A stretch of 64,000 nucleotides of DNA from Siphonodentalium dalli (taxonomy: Eukaryota > Mollusca > Scaphopoda > Gadilida > Siphonodentaliidae), in assembly GCA_032622095.1 (NCBI GenBank), contig CP136068.1, forward strand, positions 48,850,443-48,914,442, written 5' to 3'. How positions within the stretch are numbered: position 1 is the first letter of the stretch; the number at the start of each line of letters is the position of its first letter. The notes under the pieces were generated by a model that worked only from the letters and a program-made list of their open reading frames with translations, was not told where the DNA came from and did not search any database. Positions 36,144 through 47,221 of the stretch are shown one piece after another. The position numbers and the translations under genes were made by a program.

Positions 36144-36300
36144 TGGATAGGATAGGATAGGATATTTTATTTCAATATACACATATTAATACATAATACA
36201 TTTTACAAATATTGTATTGTATATTTGAGGGGTGGCATAGCCAGGCTAGACTGTCTTACTGCCACCCCCTTGAAGATGAACAGATGTTACGATAGGCGGT
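36144..36300 (-). mobile_element. LINE 3' terminus fragment
   Basis: On the minus strand the sequence has AAGGGGGTGGCAGTAAGACA, then a short AT-rich stretch, then AAATAAAATATCC(TATCC)n ending at about 36146. An A-rich 3' end passing into a TATCC simple repeat is usual for L2/CR1-like LINE tails. No coding part is left. Confidence 0.45.
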
Positions 36301-36387
36301 CAAGATTTCTTGTACAATGCACGCCTATATAATTATGTATCACATAATGGTTGCATTTAAATGGACTAAATGAATGGAGCGTATACT

Positions 36388-36504
36388 TAAGAAATAATTA
36401 CACGGTGTAGAGGTGTGTATGGTCAAGTTGTACAACAAAAAACTAATCAGTTTTTTGTGGTACAACTTGACCATACACACCGATACACCGTGTATTTATT
36501 TCTT
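36388..36504. mobile_element. Hairpin MITE, about 117 bp
   Basis: AAGAAATAATTACACGGTGT, AGGTGTGTATGGTCAAGTTG and TACAACAAAAAAC on the left pair with GTTTTTTGTGGTACAACTTG, ACCATACACACC and ACACCGTGTATTTATTTCTT on the right. The loop is only about six bases. It is nested inside the 35.36-37.54-kb element. Confidence 0.8.
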
Positions 36505-37110
36505 TTGTAATACGACTGAAAGTTTCTGGTCATAATTCGACTGAATAGTCAACGAAATACTGCACTTTTTCGGTCTCAGGTGAGAAAACATTTCGTGGTG
36601 TAATTCTTATTGGGCGTACTCGATTTCTTTGCACGGAGTACTCTGGTAATTTGTTTGCGTAAATAATCGTTGTGATTGGCTCAAAAAGGGTGTGTTTTCA
36701 GCGGCGCCCGTGCCTTTCATTTAAATTGTACAGGAAACATGATTGCGGTCTTATTTCCCTTCTGGTGAACAAACGCTTTCAGTTTCAACTTGATTCCGAA
36801 TATGATCGAGATTCGAATCGACGAATGCACAGCCCGGCCTCATGGAAAATACAATTTTACCGATTTATTTTGTCATTTAATATACTTATTAAGTAACTTT
36901 CTTTGGTCGTAACATATATCAATATACCATAACATCATATGGACCATATTCATTGGCAAACAAACTGCTTTCTAGCGATTTCGCAAGATTGTCAAGATGT
37001 AGCAAAATTCAAAGGGTTACGAGTGCGGGTGTACTCCGTTGATGCCCCGTTTGCGCGGAGTTAGAAAAGACGGGAAAAGTCGCGTGTGGCGATCTGAATA
37101 AACCGATTTT

Positions 37111-37150
37111 TTTCGTGGTACAATTGGAAAAAGTAGAATTGTACCACAAA
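37111..37150. repeat. Short hairpin sharing a GTGGTACAA arm with the 36.4-kb element
   Basis: TTTCGTGGTACAATT and AATTGTACCACAAA flank an 11-base loop. The GTGGTACAA word also occurs in the 36388-36504 hairpin, so the two may be related. Confidence 0.55.
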
Positions 37151-37540
37151 ACTGGAACGAGATAGCCATGGTAACTCGGGCCACTGGCCAATCAGGACAT
37201 GGCTTTTAAGCATAGTTAGGCAGGGTCGTATTACAAGTATAGATAAATCGCTTATGGGCTACTCGATGATTTGTGTATCCTTCTCGCCTTTGTTGTGATA
37301 GAACTGAACCGCGTGCGTGTCTGCGCTATAAACGTGTAAGTATGTCATACAACATCTAAGTCAAACATAAGATCGTCGTATGTGTGGCGTTAGTAGCATT
37401 CACGACGAAGGCCGGTGATTCGCTGCGTTTTGCCGCGACAAATGTATCGATGGTCATTGGATTATGAATCAGTTCAATTTTGAGTGGACCGATTGCCGCG
37501 ATGAGCGGAATGAGGCTGCTTCGTCTTGGGGGTACTGTAC

Positions 37541-38104
37541 ATACAGGGAGCTCAAAGATATCTTGGAAAAGAGAGCACCTGCTCGAATTTACTTCGCGAT
37601 ATTGGAGCTACGCATTTGTAAATACGTCAATATTTAACACATTTACCTCGATTTATTCACAAATGTCTTGAAGATTAATTAAGCACTGATTTACTACATC
37701 ACGTCCACTCGGACAGTAGGAGTGAGTAACAGACAATTATCCAGACATGAAAGCTAATGAAACAAAATTAAAGGTATACTGCAAATTCAGGCTCAGCATT
37801 TATACACCTTTTTGGCTTAGTGATCGGAAATTCAACGCGACTGCATTGATTCCCAAGGCAGTGCATTTAATTTGAATGCGGTCCTTAATTGTTAACAATG
37901 TGGTTATAACGCCCCCCCCCCCCTCAACAACAACAGTGTTTGGTTGACGTCACGACCACGTTGTCGACGTCTGGGGACAGCGTTGAAATGAAGTTTTATT
38001 TTGAGAATATGTGCATGTGCCCTGTATAAATTACAATTTACAGGCACTGTACTATTATTTGATATATTAATAAGTTGGAACCAACAGAAAGATATCTGCA
38101 GGAA
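37541..38104. other. Intronic sequence, no gene seen
   Basis: No recognisable coding. A poly-C run (about 12) lies at 37911-37922. Confidence 0.4.
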
Positions 38105-38510
38105 ATTGTACTGAATTTAAGCGGACATGGCTCATTCGAAATTGTTTTAGACGTAATTTGGACCGACGGATACGATATGTCGATAAATAAACGAAGTATT
38201 GATATACCGGCTTCGTGTGTTCTGATAAATACTTAACAAAGTCACAGCCATTTTTCAGCAGTTATCAGCTTTTCGCCAGAAGTCAGACAAACGCTCTTTA
38301 TTGCTATTATATCATGAATAGACAACCGCGGAACGCTCTTTTGCTTGTTCCATGTCGCGCAAATAGCTGTTTTGTTTTGGGACCCAAACACCGTATTCAC
38401 AGTTGTATTTTCCATTACTCCAATGCGTCTTTTTGGGTTACATGATGGTAGTAGAAAGGTAGTTCATATATTTATCGACCGATACTGAGAAAAATTCAAA
38501 AGCGCCATGT
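38105..38510. repeat. Dispersed repeat, same orientation as the 57.1-kb copy
   Basis: ACGCTCTTTATT, TGTTCCATGTCG.GCAAAT, GGGACCCAAA, TTCA.AGTTGTAT, TACT.CAATGCGTC and AAAAATTCAAA.GCG occur in the same order at about 57096-57280. The 35.6-kb copy is inverted. GCGGACATGGCTCATTCGAA near 38122 matches the outer part of the 8.2 and 36.0-kb copies. No protein-coding part is recognised. Confidence 0.65.
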
Positions 38511-38632
38511 TGCTTGAAACTAACTAGAAGAAGAATATTTTTTAAGCGATCAATTAACTGACCATGATGATTGATGTTTTGCAATTTATAAACAGAAACA
38601 AATCTTTTTCAGGCCTAAATTTAATAATAATT

Positions 38633-38692
38633 AAATTAATGATAATCAAATACCTGTGAAACAAATTAATGATTATCAAATACCTGTGAAAC
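38633..38692 (+). repeat. Tandem duplication of a 30-bp unit
   Basis: AAATTAATGATAATCAAATA-CCTGTGAAAC (38633-38662) is repeated with one change at 38663-38692. Confidence 0.85.
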
Positions 38693-39344
38693 CTTTGATT
38701 AGAGAACAAATTCAACAATGCCTCCCGTTCAGAGTCCAATAATGGATACAGTCTCCATGTACATGTACGTACATAATATTTTCTTGCCATGGCGCCTTGG
38801 ACGTGTTTATCGAGGCCGAGGCCGGCTCTAAATACAAGTTGTAAACGGGGTGGGCGTTTTCTTCTTTCTCAATTGATGTGAATGTTGTAAATTAGTCTTT
38901 TGGCGTTCACTATATATGCAGCTTCTTTCATTTGATTGATCCCAAATAGCATATGCATGTTTGTGTAACTTATCACAACCGGATAGGAAGTAAAGACACC
39001 TTCAAGAAAACATACAGTTCCATTTTAAATGTGTCTTTTCGTGTTGACAATTTTTTTTCGCCCAAATGCGTTTCAAAGGAGTAGTCGTCAGATGAGCTAT
39101 TTTCATGTTCACTAACTTAGATAGTACACTCTTGTTTGTAACGGCGATTCGAATTCATATTTAATATCTAAACGTGGTGTACATCTACAGCAGGTATTTC
39201 GTTGTTTGTAGTATAATGCGATTTCAACAAAGCTATATTGTGTATTGATCTTTGACCATAATGTTTCTCGAAACAATGTCGTCTTCACCAACGCGTGGTC
39301 TACTCTAAACTGCGTGAGTGTAATCGATGCGACACACCAGCTCG

Positions 39345-39440
39345 GTGAATGCTGCCTGAACACGCACTCTCCCTCTTCCCGTGAATGCTGCCTGAACACG
39401 CACTCTCCCTCTTCCCGTGAATGCAGCCTCAACACGCACT
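39345..39440 (+). repeat. 36-bp tandem repeat, about 2.7 copies
   Basis: The unit begins GTGAATGCTGCCTGAACACG and continues CACTCTCCCTCTTCCC. Copies are at 39345-39380, 39381-39416 and a partial one from 39417. The unit is a multiple of three, so both strands stay open across it (SSRECCLNTHSP on plus, HSREEGECVFRQ on minus). I do not take this as proof of coding. Confidence 0.85.
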
Positions 39441-39779
39441 GCTGTTGGTCGGAGCCTTGGAATACATGGCTATGCCTTGGGTTGTAATAGAGAACAATAA
39501 CGTGTTTTATTTACCAGTAGTGTTTTATTAATTCCTTTACCATCAAAATTTCTTCTTGAGCGTTTGAGAATATTTTCAAATTCAATTATGTTCTTGTATT
39601 TCCTTTCAAGTACCGAGTAACCCTTCCTTGCCAACCATCAGCGATGGTCGGCTTACCAATCGAATTCCGCTATACCTATATTCAATCCACCTGGGCAAAT
39701 GCTTTGTGTGCACACAAATGTGATGCTAAAGCTGGTCTTTGAAGTGTAATTGGTAACTATCCCTTTCATTAAAGATGCC

Positions 39780-40310
39780 ATCGGTTGTTATAATTAGACG
39801 TATTAATGATTTGTCAGATTTGGTAACTTTGGTTTTGAAACCTTTGGCGCTGATTCAATGTTGATATTTGGAAAGAATCGGGTTTTTTTAATGGGCAGAA
39901 ATTGACAAATCTGACGCACGGGTGGAATGTCTATATGCCAATTGTCATTCGGCAGAAATTTTGATGGGGTGAGGATAAGTTAATTGGTCATACCAAGTCA
40001 TTGTGACAAAATATGGCAATATGTAAATGGTTATTTTGTGGGGCAAAATGGTTATACTTTCCAAAAATGTTTCAAAATACAGATCTGAGTAGCAAAATAA
40101 TTTTAAGTAATATTAAAAATAGTTTTTTGTCTTGAATTTGCTACTGAGAAGTCACAAAAATAAGCTATCTGAAACCACAGCATGCTCTGTAAATTACTGT
40201 AATGGCAAAAGTCATGTTTGGAATCGTTCAATTTGTTTTTCATAACATCTACTAATGGCAGTCTACCGAAAGAAAATGGCACCAGATCTTCGATTTTCAT
40301 GCCCTATTAT
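39780..40310. repeat. Left arm of an inverted repeat around a Ty3 fragment
   Basis: Reverse complement of about 41292-41785. Shared words include GCATGA.AATCGAAGATCTGG, GCCATTAGTAGATGTTATGA, CAATTGGCATATAGACATTC, CCACCCGTGCGTCAGATTTG and AGCGCCAAAGGTTTCAAAAC. The spacer is about 1 kb. Inverted rather than direct arms are not what LTRs of one element would give. Confidence 0.75.
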
Positions 40311-40319
40311 ATATAAATT

Positions 40320-41000
40320 CCAGAGTATACCACACACTTAAGGGATTGAATAAGCCGTAAATGAGAAATCTTGGCGACTGAGTACAAAATTAAATCGTCG
40401 ACATAAGCGCGACATCCTTTAACTCCCTCTAACACTTGATTCATGAGTTGAAGAAATGCACTGGAACTCCCTATAGCTCCAAAACATGCCCTACTAAACG
40501 AAAAAAATTCCCCGGAAACACGTTATGATTGCTTTACTGCGATCGGCATGGTGGATGGGAATGCAATTGTATGCAGAAAAACAATCGAGAACATTTCTGC
40601 CAAAATATCTTTTATTTGATCAATGGGAAAAAAATTTGGTTTTGTTATAGCATTTAATCTGCGTAAGTCGGCTATAAATCGATACGAATAATCGGATTTT
40701 TTTCAAAATCGTGCAAGGAAATGACCATTCACTTGCTGGGGCTGGTGAAATTATTTTTGCTTGCAATAATTCATCTATTTTATCACTAAGAATTTCACGG
40801 TTCGGCACCACTTTGTCCCGTTGCTAGTGTAGAATTGGTAGATTGGCCGTGTAACGGGAACAAAATCAGGAGTCCATAGGTTTTGATAACTTTATATATT
40901 GTATAAGTCTCTGCCGGAAAGCACTGTGTAAACAGGTTATGAAGAGGTGTTGCTGGTAGGAATGTTCCGGGTGAAGTGCCGCTCTTGCTATCAAGCACGG
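40320..41000 (-). pseudogene. Ty3/Gypsy-type reverse transcriptase fragment, degraded
   Basis: On the minus strand about 40840-40620 encodes PNREILSDKIDELLQAKIIS, PASEWSFPCTILKK and, after a frameshift, YSYRFIADLRRLNAITKPN. This is the classic N-terminal half of a Ty3/Gypsy reverse transcriptase (linker, SPW-like strand, FR.DYR.LN motif). Further on, frames with CRAYVDDLILYSVAKISHL hold the catalytic YVDD (about 40405-40394). Gag, protease, RNase H, integrase and LTRs are not recognisable. Frameshifts and stops make it non-functional. It is antisense to the PAN-EGF gene. Confidence 0.85.
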
Positions 41001-41291
41001 GTAGTTATTTATAGTATTGGTGGTATCATGTGTCCATATAAGGTCTGAGGTATCATGATATCCATGTTATCTATACGTTCACTATAGCGTATATCACACT
41101 ATTGTTACTGTATTATTATATTCTTCTACTCATACCTGTGTTGTACAATGAGAGCAACCAGTCATCGGTAATTAAGGTATGATCTTATTAATTATGTGTG
41201 TACGCTCGTATTCACCGTATTCTATGTCTCTCCTGTTACACAGTGCTTACAACTACATAATTAACCCTATCAATACAACGACGAGGAATGG
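41001..41291. other. Spacer, no gene seen
   Basis: AT-rich sequence between the Ty3 fragment and the right arm. Confidence 0.4.
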
Positions 41292-41785
41292 AAGATTATA
41301 GGGCATGATAATCGAAGATCTGGTGCCATTTTCTTTCGATAGACTGCCATTAGTAGATGTTATGAAAAACAAATTGAACGATTCCAAACATGACTTTTGT
41401 CATTACAGTAATTTACAGAGCAAGCTGTAGTTTCAGATAGCTTATATTTGTGACTCCTCGGTAGCAAATTCACGACACAAAAATCGATTCTTAATATTAC
41501 ATAAAATTATTTTGCTACTCAGTTCTGTATTTTGAAACATTTTTGGAAAGTATAACCATTTTGCCCCACAACATAACCATTTACATATTGGACATCCCGC
41601 CACAATGAATTGGTATGACCAATTAACTTCTTGTGAAAGACAATTGGCATATAGACATTCCACCCGTGCGTCAGATTTGTCAATTTCTGCCCTTTAAAAA
41701 ACACCGATTCTTTCAAAATATCAACATTGAATCAGCGCCAAAGGTTTCAAAACCCAAGTTACCAACTCTGACAAATCATTAAAAC
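41292..41785. repeat. Right arm of the inverted repeat around the Ty3 fragment
   Basis: Reverse complement of about 39780-40310 with moderate divergence. The minus-strand frames at 41442-41716 come from this arm and have no recognised domain. Confidence 0.75.
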
Positions 41786-41829
41786 CCCAAAAATTACCAT
41801 TTCTTTAACTTTGAGGGTAAAATAATATT

Positions 41830-42185
41830 TGATTCGAGTCGAGGAACCCAACCATCAAAGCTCAGAGTGATCAGATGTCGATTTTTGAAGTCTGTTAATT
41901 CTCGAGATGTGTAATAATATGTGGCCCAGAAACACGTGGTTAAAAAGAGGGTCTCCGACCAAATTGCAGATGAAGATGGAAAACTCTAAAATAAATTGGT
42001 AATACGGTAACAAAAATTGATATTTTAGTGATAATACGGCCAATTTTGTTGAACAAAATGTTGATAAATACTAAGTTTTGGGCAATTTTATACCATATAT
42101 AGTTGACAGTGATTAGCATTATTTTGTTGCAATAAATAGATTCTGTTAACTAAAGCGTATTTTGAAGAAATGGTGTTGTTTTATC
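41830..42185 (+). repeat. Dispersed repeat, direct copy of 27163-27515
   Basis: Starts TCGAGTCGAGGAACC and ends near TATTTTGAAGAAAT. It is the partner of the 27-kb copy. It follows the right arm directly, so arm and repeat may belong to one larger element. Confidence 0.7.
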
Positions 42186-43818
42186 TTGATGGTAAGGGGA
42201 CCGTATGATCGGATTGAGTACCTTTAATATTAGAGTAGACGAAATCAAAAAGCTCAGTGGGAAGTAGGAGTTTAGTGCATGGGCACCCAACATAGGCTTC
42301 TCATACATAATTTTGAAGGTTATGACCTTACGCATCAGATAGGACCCGGTGTGAAATATACAAAAAATGATGCAAAAGATGATTTTGATAGGATTAAGAG
42401 GCAGACTTCAGCAAAAATCAAAATCAGAGTCTTCTAAAAATCTAAATGAAATTTGGAATGTAGTACGATGCCGGAACTTAACCAATTGAATGAACGCAAG
42501 TTACTGTTAATCTTTTAAGAACCCGGGTTTATGAAATCTGCGTTTTTTATTAGAGAATTGAACTGAAAGATTGGTCCTATTGAATTCAGTCTCTGAACGT
42601 GGATGTAACATCTGCCCATGTTTTAGATTAACTTAGAAAAACTTTCTGCTAATTTACCTGTTTCACCTTGGTAATGACTAAGACGCGATAGTCACTGCTA
42701 TCCAATAATATTCAACTTGACTTAATTCCGTTAGTCATTGTGACCATAGAGCCATTATGAATAATTTCCCGTATTTGTAATTACGACTAATCCCTGTTAG
42801 TCGTCATGTGGAGTTGTGGACGAACTTGGCAAACGCCAATTAGTCATACTGACTAATCTAGTTTTCTCAGTGTAGATAATCTGACGTGCCCGAACAGAAG
42901 CCACGTAGAATATCAGTCAGGACATCAAGTATACATATCCGTTAGTGTTACGTCATTATATTTCAGCCGAAAGATACAACATGTGGTAGCGGTCAGATCA
43001 GCCTTCCGGGGAAAGATGACAGCGCCTCGTGTTTCGGTGTGTTTATTTATATTATCTAATAGTATCTGTATTATCGACTCAAGAACAAGGAATAATGAAT
43101 AATCGTCGTGTTATATCGAACATTAAACATATACGAAGTATAATCCAAACTTGCTGAACATGATTTCTTGAGACAGCGGCTACTGAAGGATCAATAAAAA
43201 AAAGGAGGAGATCAAATGACAGATTTTGAATGGGGATTTCCATGCAAATCTCTCCAGCAAACGTTATATATGAAGCAGTTGTCTGGGAACTAAAGCAGCC
43301 ATATCATTAAACAGATATAACATTTAACTGGCGGCTGGGCTTGGTAAATAGGCATTTTTTGCTATAAATTTCGTTTTGAGAATTTGTTTATGGCATTACA
43401 ACACTTGACCTAGTTTTGAAAAACCAATACAAAATTCAAAAATAAAAACATCAACATTCTAATGGAACAAATTCCAAGCCGATCCGCCCGATAAATGTGT
43501 ATTGTTTTCAATACCGCACAAAGCCACACTCAGAAATATATGCAACTCTGTAACTTTTGCTGCGGAGATTTGCATGGAAATGCCCATTCAAAATTGGTCA
43601 CTTGACCTCCTCATTAATCATTGTAAATGATTATTGTGTCGTAAAACGTCGATTGAGTTAAGTGCCATATAATAGACTCTGAATGTATGTAAAGTCGTAA
43701 ATTAGATTCCAATCTTTCACCTATTGACATATAATCACATTGTATAACCGTATACCACTTTTCCCTGGCACACGTACCCATAATATCATCATATTAACAA
43801 GTTATATGTATATTTCAG
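42186..43818. other. Intronic sequence; cluster of TTAGTC words at 42660-42880
   Basis: No gene seen. Around 42660-42880 the words TTAGTCAT, GACTAATC, GTTAGTCGTC and AGTCATACTGACTAAT recur, giving several small inverted repeats. A CGTTAGTGTTACGTCATTA variant of the 5' motif family lies at about 42942. Confidence 0.45.
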
Positions 43819-43926
43819 AAATAAACGAGTGTCTGTCTGACCCGTGCCAGAATGGTGGAACGTGTACCGATTATACCAACATATGCACTTGCGTTCCCGG
43901 TTACAATGGGAGGAACTGTGAAATTA
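43819..43926 (+). CDS. EGF-like domain exon 1
   Basis: The exon is 108 bases (36 codons) between TATTTCAG and GTAAGT, phase 1 at both ends. It encodes one EGF module starting EINEC with six cysteines in order ([25 protein letters not shown]). The INEC start is the calcium-binding type. The loop between Cys3 and Cys4 is three residues shorter than usual and lacks the C-x-D/N-x4-F/Y hydroxylation motif. EGF modules form rigid rods in secreted and membrane proteins. The frame stays open past the donor, so the splice call rests on consensus and EGF length. Confidence 0.85.
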
Positions 43927-45089
43927 GTAAGTAAGCCAACCCTGTCGAATATGTGCATCAAGCACCCGCAAGGAAGTCCTTCATTAACATTGTTTAGATT
44001 CCAACATCAGGACCTGTCCCACAAACACCACACAATACTACTCGGACTGAAGGCTGTCATTTATAAATACTACTATTCTCTCACATAATAATGATGATAT
44101 ATAACTGGAAGTTGTTTTCATTGATATCAGGATGTCTACAATGAGACAATATAGTTGAATAATAAAAAAAAGCCCGTGGTATAGTCCGGTCTAATTTGTA
44201 TTGGTGCCGTCAATGTCACACCATGTTACCGTCAATTCACCACAATAACTTAGAATATCTCCACTTAAAATAAATAAGAGCAAGTTTGGAAGCCTATCTA
44301 TTGTACAGGTATCATTTCGGCCCCATCTTTCGACGCCAAATATAACTTACTCTTTAAAACCTTCGCTCATACTAGCTCATATTTGAATTTTCAATCTGTA
44401 CGAAAATATGTCCATGAATGCTGATCACGATATGTAGTTTTCATGAGGTAACTTATCCAATTTAACCCTAAAACAAGTTTGACACGTTTTCATGAGCACC
44501 ATGCGTAAGGTAGATTGTATAACTGTAATCTTGTTATTATAAGTGGTGTCTAAATCATAATTTAGTGTTCTTACTCATTGAGTTCAACGACAGATAGATA
44601 ACATTTTAATACCTAGAAAATATAACACAAACGGGATAACGTTTTTTTGTTTCGAAAGTTATCTATTCTGTTGTATAGGTAAACGCACTTTAACAACTGA
44701 TTTAGCAAACACTTCGAGTTATGTCTGCCACAATGTCTGAATCTACCGTTATTGGATCCACAGCACGCTCACTCCGCTAAATTGTCTTATAAATATATTG
44801 GCGTCCGGCAAAATAGCTGGAAACCATAGATCATAACAAAGGTGATACTTGGGATATGCGTGCCAGCTCGGTTTGGAATATCGGTTTGATAGACTGTGAC
44901 ATACTGTGGTGACCGAATGGAGTCATATATGTCAAGAATCGTTACCAGAATGTTAAGCGCAGCGGCCAATATAGGTTTTGTTTTTATTTTCGACAGTATT
45001 TTATAGACATAAAGGTATGGCCTTGTTCACTTATAATTGGCACACAATCTTAACCTCTCAGAACATCACAGCATAGTGCATCCCATAAA
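43927..45089. other. Intron, no gene seen
   Basis: Intronic AT-rich sequence between EGF exons 1 and 2. Nothing recognised. Confidence 0.5.
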
Positions 45090-45360
45090 GGTGCAGCATT
45101 CAAGCCTTTAAATAGTGAGCCTGTCATTTGCAGAATGGGGTCCCCAGAGGGTGAATTTAGTTATGCTATCCCACACAGCGTGCTAGCATCACCAAATGCA
45201 CCCTCTGGGAACCTCATTCTGCTAATGCCTAAGCAGAATGAGGTCCACATAGGGTGAATTTAGGGATACTAGCCCGCTGTACGGGATAGCATCACTAAAT
45301 TCACCCTCTGGGGACCTCATTCTGCAAACGACAGACACACTATTTTAAGGCTTGGCAGCA
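45090..45360. mobile_element. Nested foldback element with two tandem palindromes
   Basis: The outer arms CAAGCCTTTAAATAGTG...CATTTGCAGAATG and CATTCTGCAAACGACAGAC...CACTATTTTAAGGCTTG (ending about 45355) pair. Inside are two successive hairpins of about 95 bases, each flanked by GCAGAATG(A/G)GGTCC...GGGTGAATTTAG and its complement (about 45134-45225 and 45234-45326). Only the last 70 or so bases recur at 47221-47300, because the exon duplication starts inside this element. Confidence 0.75.
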
Positions 45361-46252
45361 TGAGTTGTTTCCGTATATTTTAGTGATATTTTGTTTAGTT
45401 ATGTCAGAAGGAATATCTGTCAAGTCAGGACGAGTTTTATGTTTTGCATTACTTTTAATTTTACATAGATATCGACAAATTTATCATTCCTCATGTGAAA
45501 TACAGTTTGTTGATATTATTGGGAACATACATTCACTGCCTACCTGTGTATACCATCAGACAATCTAATTACATTTTTACATAATTTTCCACATAAATGT
45601 ATAATTTAAGTTTAGTCTCAAACAACATATATAAATATTTCCAAAACAATATACAATATAGACCCCTACATGGAGCTAAATATGTTCTAAATGCTATATG
45701 CGTTTATATAAGGTTAATAGATTACAGACATGATTAAATTGCAGTGTAGAAACACATTGCATTACTCATTAATTACATGATTTCCGGCCCGACATACCCA
45801 CCCACCCCGCCTTGTGTCTGGAAAAATCAGGAGCCCCTTGCCAATCCCACGTACAGTAAGAAGTAGACATTCGGCACACTATCAATGTGATTTACGTAAT
45901 AATTCATGCCACACTACTGGACTGTCATCCACAGACATAGACGATTGTGCATCCACACCATGCCAACATGGAGCGACCTGCTTGGATGCTGTGAATTCAT
46001 ACACCTGCGATTGTGATGTGGGATACATGGGCGACGACTGCGAGGTCGGTAAGTTCAAAAATAGAGTTAACTGTGACGGTCTGACTAGAGTTACTTACCC
46101 TGCTTGTTTAGTGTAACAAAATAATTCCATGTTAAAATGATTTTTCCAAAAGCCATATACATTTTTTTCGATTTGATATCACACTGGGAACTATTGAAGG
46201 GCATCCATCGATATAGAACATAGACTTCATATTGATGCTGTTATCGTCTTAT
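45290..46252 (+). repeat. Copy 1 of a duplicated block of about 960 bp containing an EGF exon
   Basis: Nearly identical to 47222-48180 across intron, exon and intron. Scattered substitutions and a few small indels separate the copies (for example a CGACAAATTTAT difference near 45475). Copy 1 ends at TGCTGTTATCGTCTT. Confidence 0.95.
45935..46048 (+). CDS. EGF-like domain exon 2 (calcium-binding type, copy 1)
   Basis: The exon is 114 bases between CATCCACAG and GTAAGT, phase 1 at both ends. It encodes [16 protein letters not shown], then [11 protein letters not shown] and GYMGDDCEV, with six canonical cysteines. The C-x-D-x4-Y-x-C-x-C aspartate/asparagine hydroxylation motif is present. The fourth residue of the calcium-binding start is Asp where Glu or Gln is usual, unlike its sister exon (DIDEC), so calcium affinity may be reduced. 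It differs from exon 3 at three bases, all of which change the amino acid. Confidence 0.9.
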
Positions 46253-46253
46253 A

Positions 46254-47220
46254 GATCTTTATTTGCACAATAATATACAATACATTAACAAAATATTAAA
46301 CAAAAGTATATTATTGTGTCGACTGTGTACAGAGCCCATTCGTAAAGCATACATGTATGTGGAAGGTAGAAACAAGTGACAGTGATCTAACTCTGGAAAC
46401 AATCTGCAGACACGATGCCCAAAAAATCAAATCCTACCTTCGTGTACCCACACCGCCTACTTGCAAAACAATTGGGAACCACCCCTTATCCCATATTTGA
46501 CATATATATGTCTCTAAACTTAAATAAAGCAGTAGGATGGGATAACATAGCATACGAGAATATTATATACGGCAGCGACTTACTCACAGATATTTTATCA
46601 ACTTGCTTATCCGGAATATTCAAATATGGTAAAGTTCCAAAAAATGCAAGGAAATGAATAATTATAACTCTGCACAAAGGGGGATCCAAAAGTAAAGATG
46701 ACTTTAATAACTACATAGCAATTACATTGATGCCTGTCCTATACAAAATTACTGAGCGTGTACTTCAAAATGGAATCGAGAAATTCTCTCCTCGTACTCT
46801 AAAAGTTGACCCATTGCAGCACGGGTTCCAAAAACGTTTGAGCTCAAATATGGTATCATACATGACACTATAATGTATTGACTATGCTAAAGATGTTGGT
46901 CACAAAATGTATGCATGTTTCCTTGAGGCAATGAATGTCTTTGACACGGTGTGGATCAACGGGTTGTTGTACAAACTATATGATCGCGGCATTCAAGGCC
47001 TCTCGTTTTCCCTTATACATAGCTTGATATATGATGTCCAATGTTCAGTTAGATATAACGGTACATCATCCCGTTGGTTCACAGTGTGTCAAGGAGCAAG
47101 GCAAGGGGGGCATATTGTCCCCTACGTACTATATGGTCTATGTGAACGACCTTATAGTACAGCTGAGGAACTCAAGAAATGGTTTAAACTTATATGGTAT
47201 AGATTTGTTATAGACTGATG
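46254..47220 (+). pseudogene. LINE reverse transcriptase fragment between the duplicated blocks
   Basis: Plus-strand frames from about 46415 encode a non-LTR reverse transcriptase: LNKAVGWDNIAYENI, GKVPKNARK-stop-IIITLHKGG, NNYIAITLMPVLYKI, a degraded motif A (FLEAMNVFDTVW) and GARQGG-frameshift-ILSPTYYMVYVNDL. The copy ends before the YADD motif. Stops (46656, about 46872) and a frameshift near 47110 show it is dead. The left 100 bases (46254-46350) look like a LINE 3' end on the opposite strand (CTTTATTTGC, the complement of GCAAATAAAG). I place it in the CR1/L2/Jockey-like group without finer assignment. Confidence 0.85.
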
Positions 47221-47221
47221 T

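Larger units (their letters stand above)
35355..37540. mobile_element. Composite DNA-transposon-like element, about 2.2 kb, with terminal inverted repeats
   Basis: GTACAGTACCCCCAAGACGA at 35355 is matched by its complement ending at 37540. The match extends about 45 bases (through CCTCATTCCGCTCATCGCGGC) and more weakly to an AGCGAATCGCCG word. TACAG lies just outside both ends and may be a target duplication, offset by one base on the right. The interior is a mosaic: a dispersed repeat (35.6-36.1 kb), a LINE 3' end (36.14-36.30 kb) and two hairpins (36388-36504, 37111-37150). No transposase frame is evident. Confidence 0.65.

Noticed and set aside
39245-39487. Cysteine-rich repeat protein SSRECCLNTHSP
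   Set aside because: Created by 2.7 copies of a 36-bp tandem repeat, and the minus strand is equally open.
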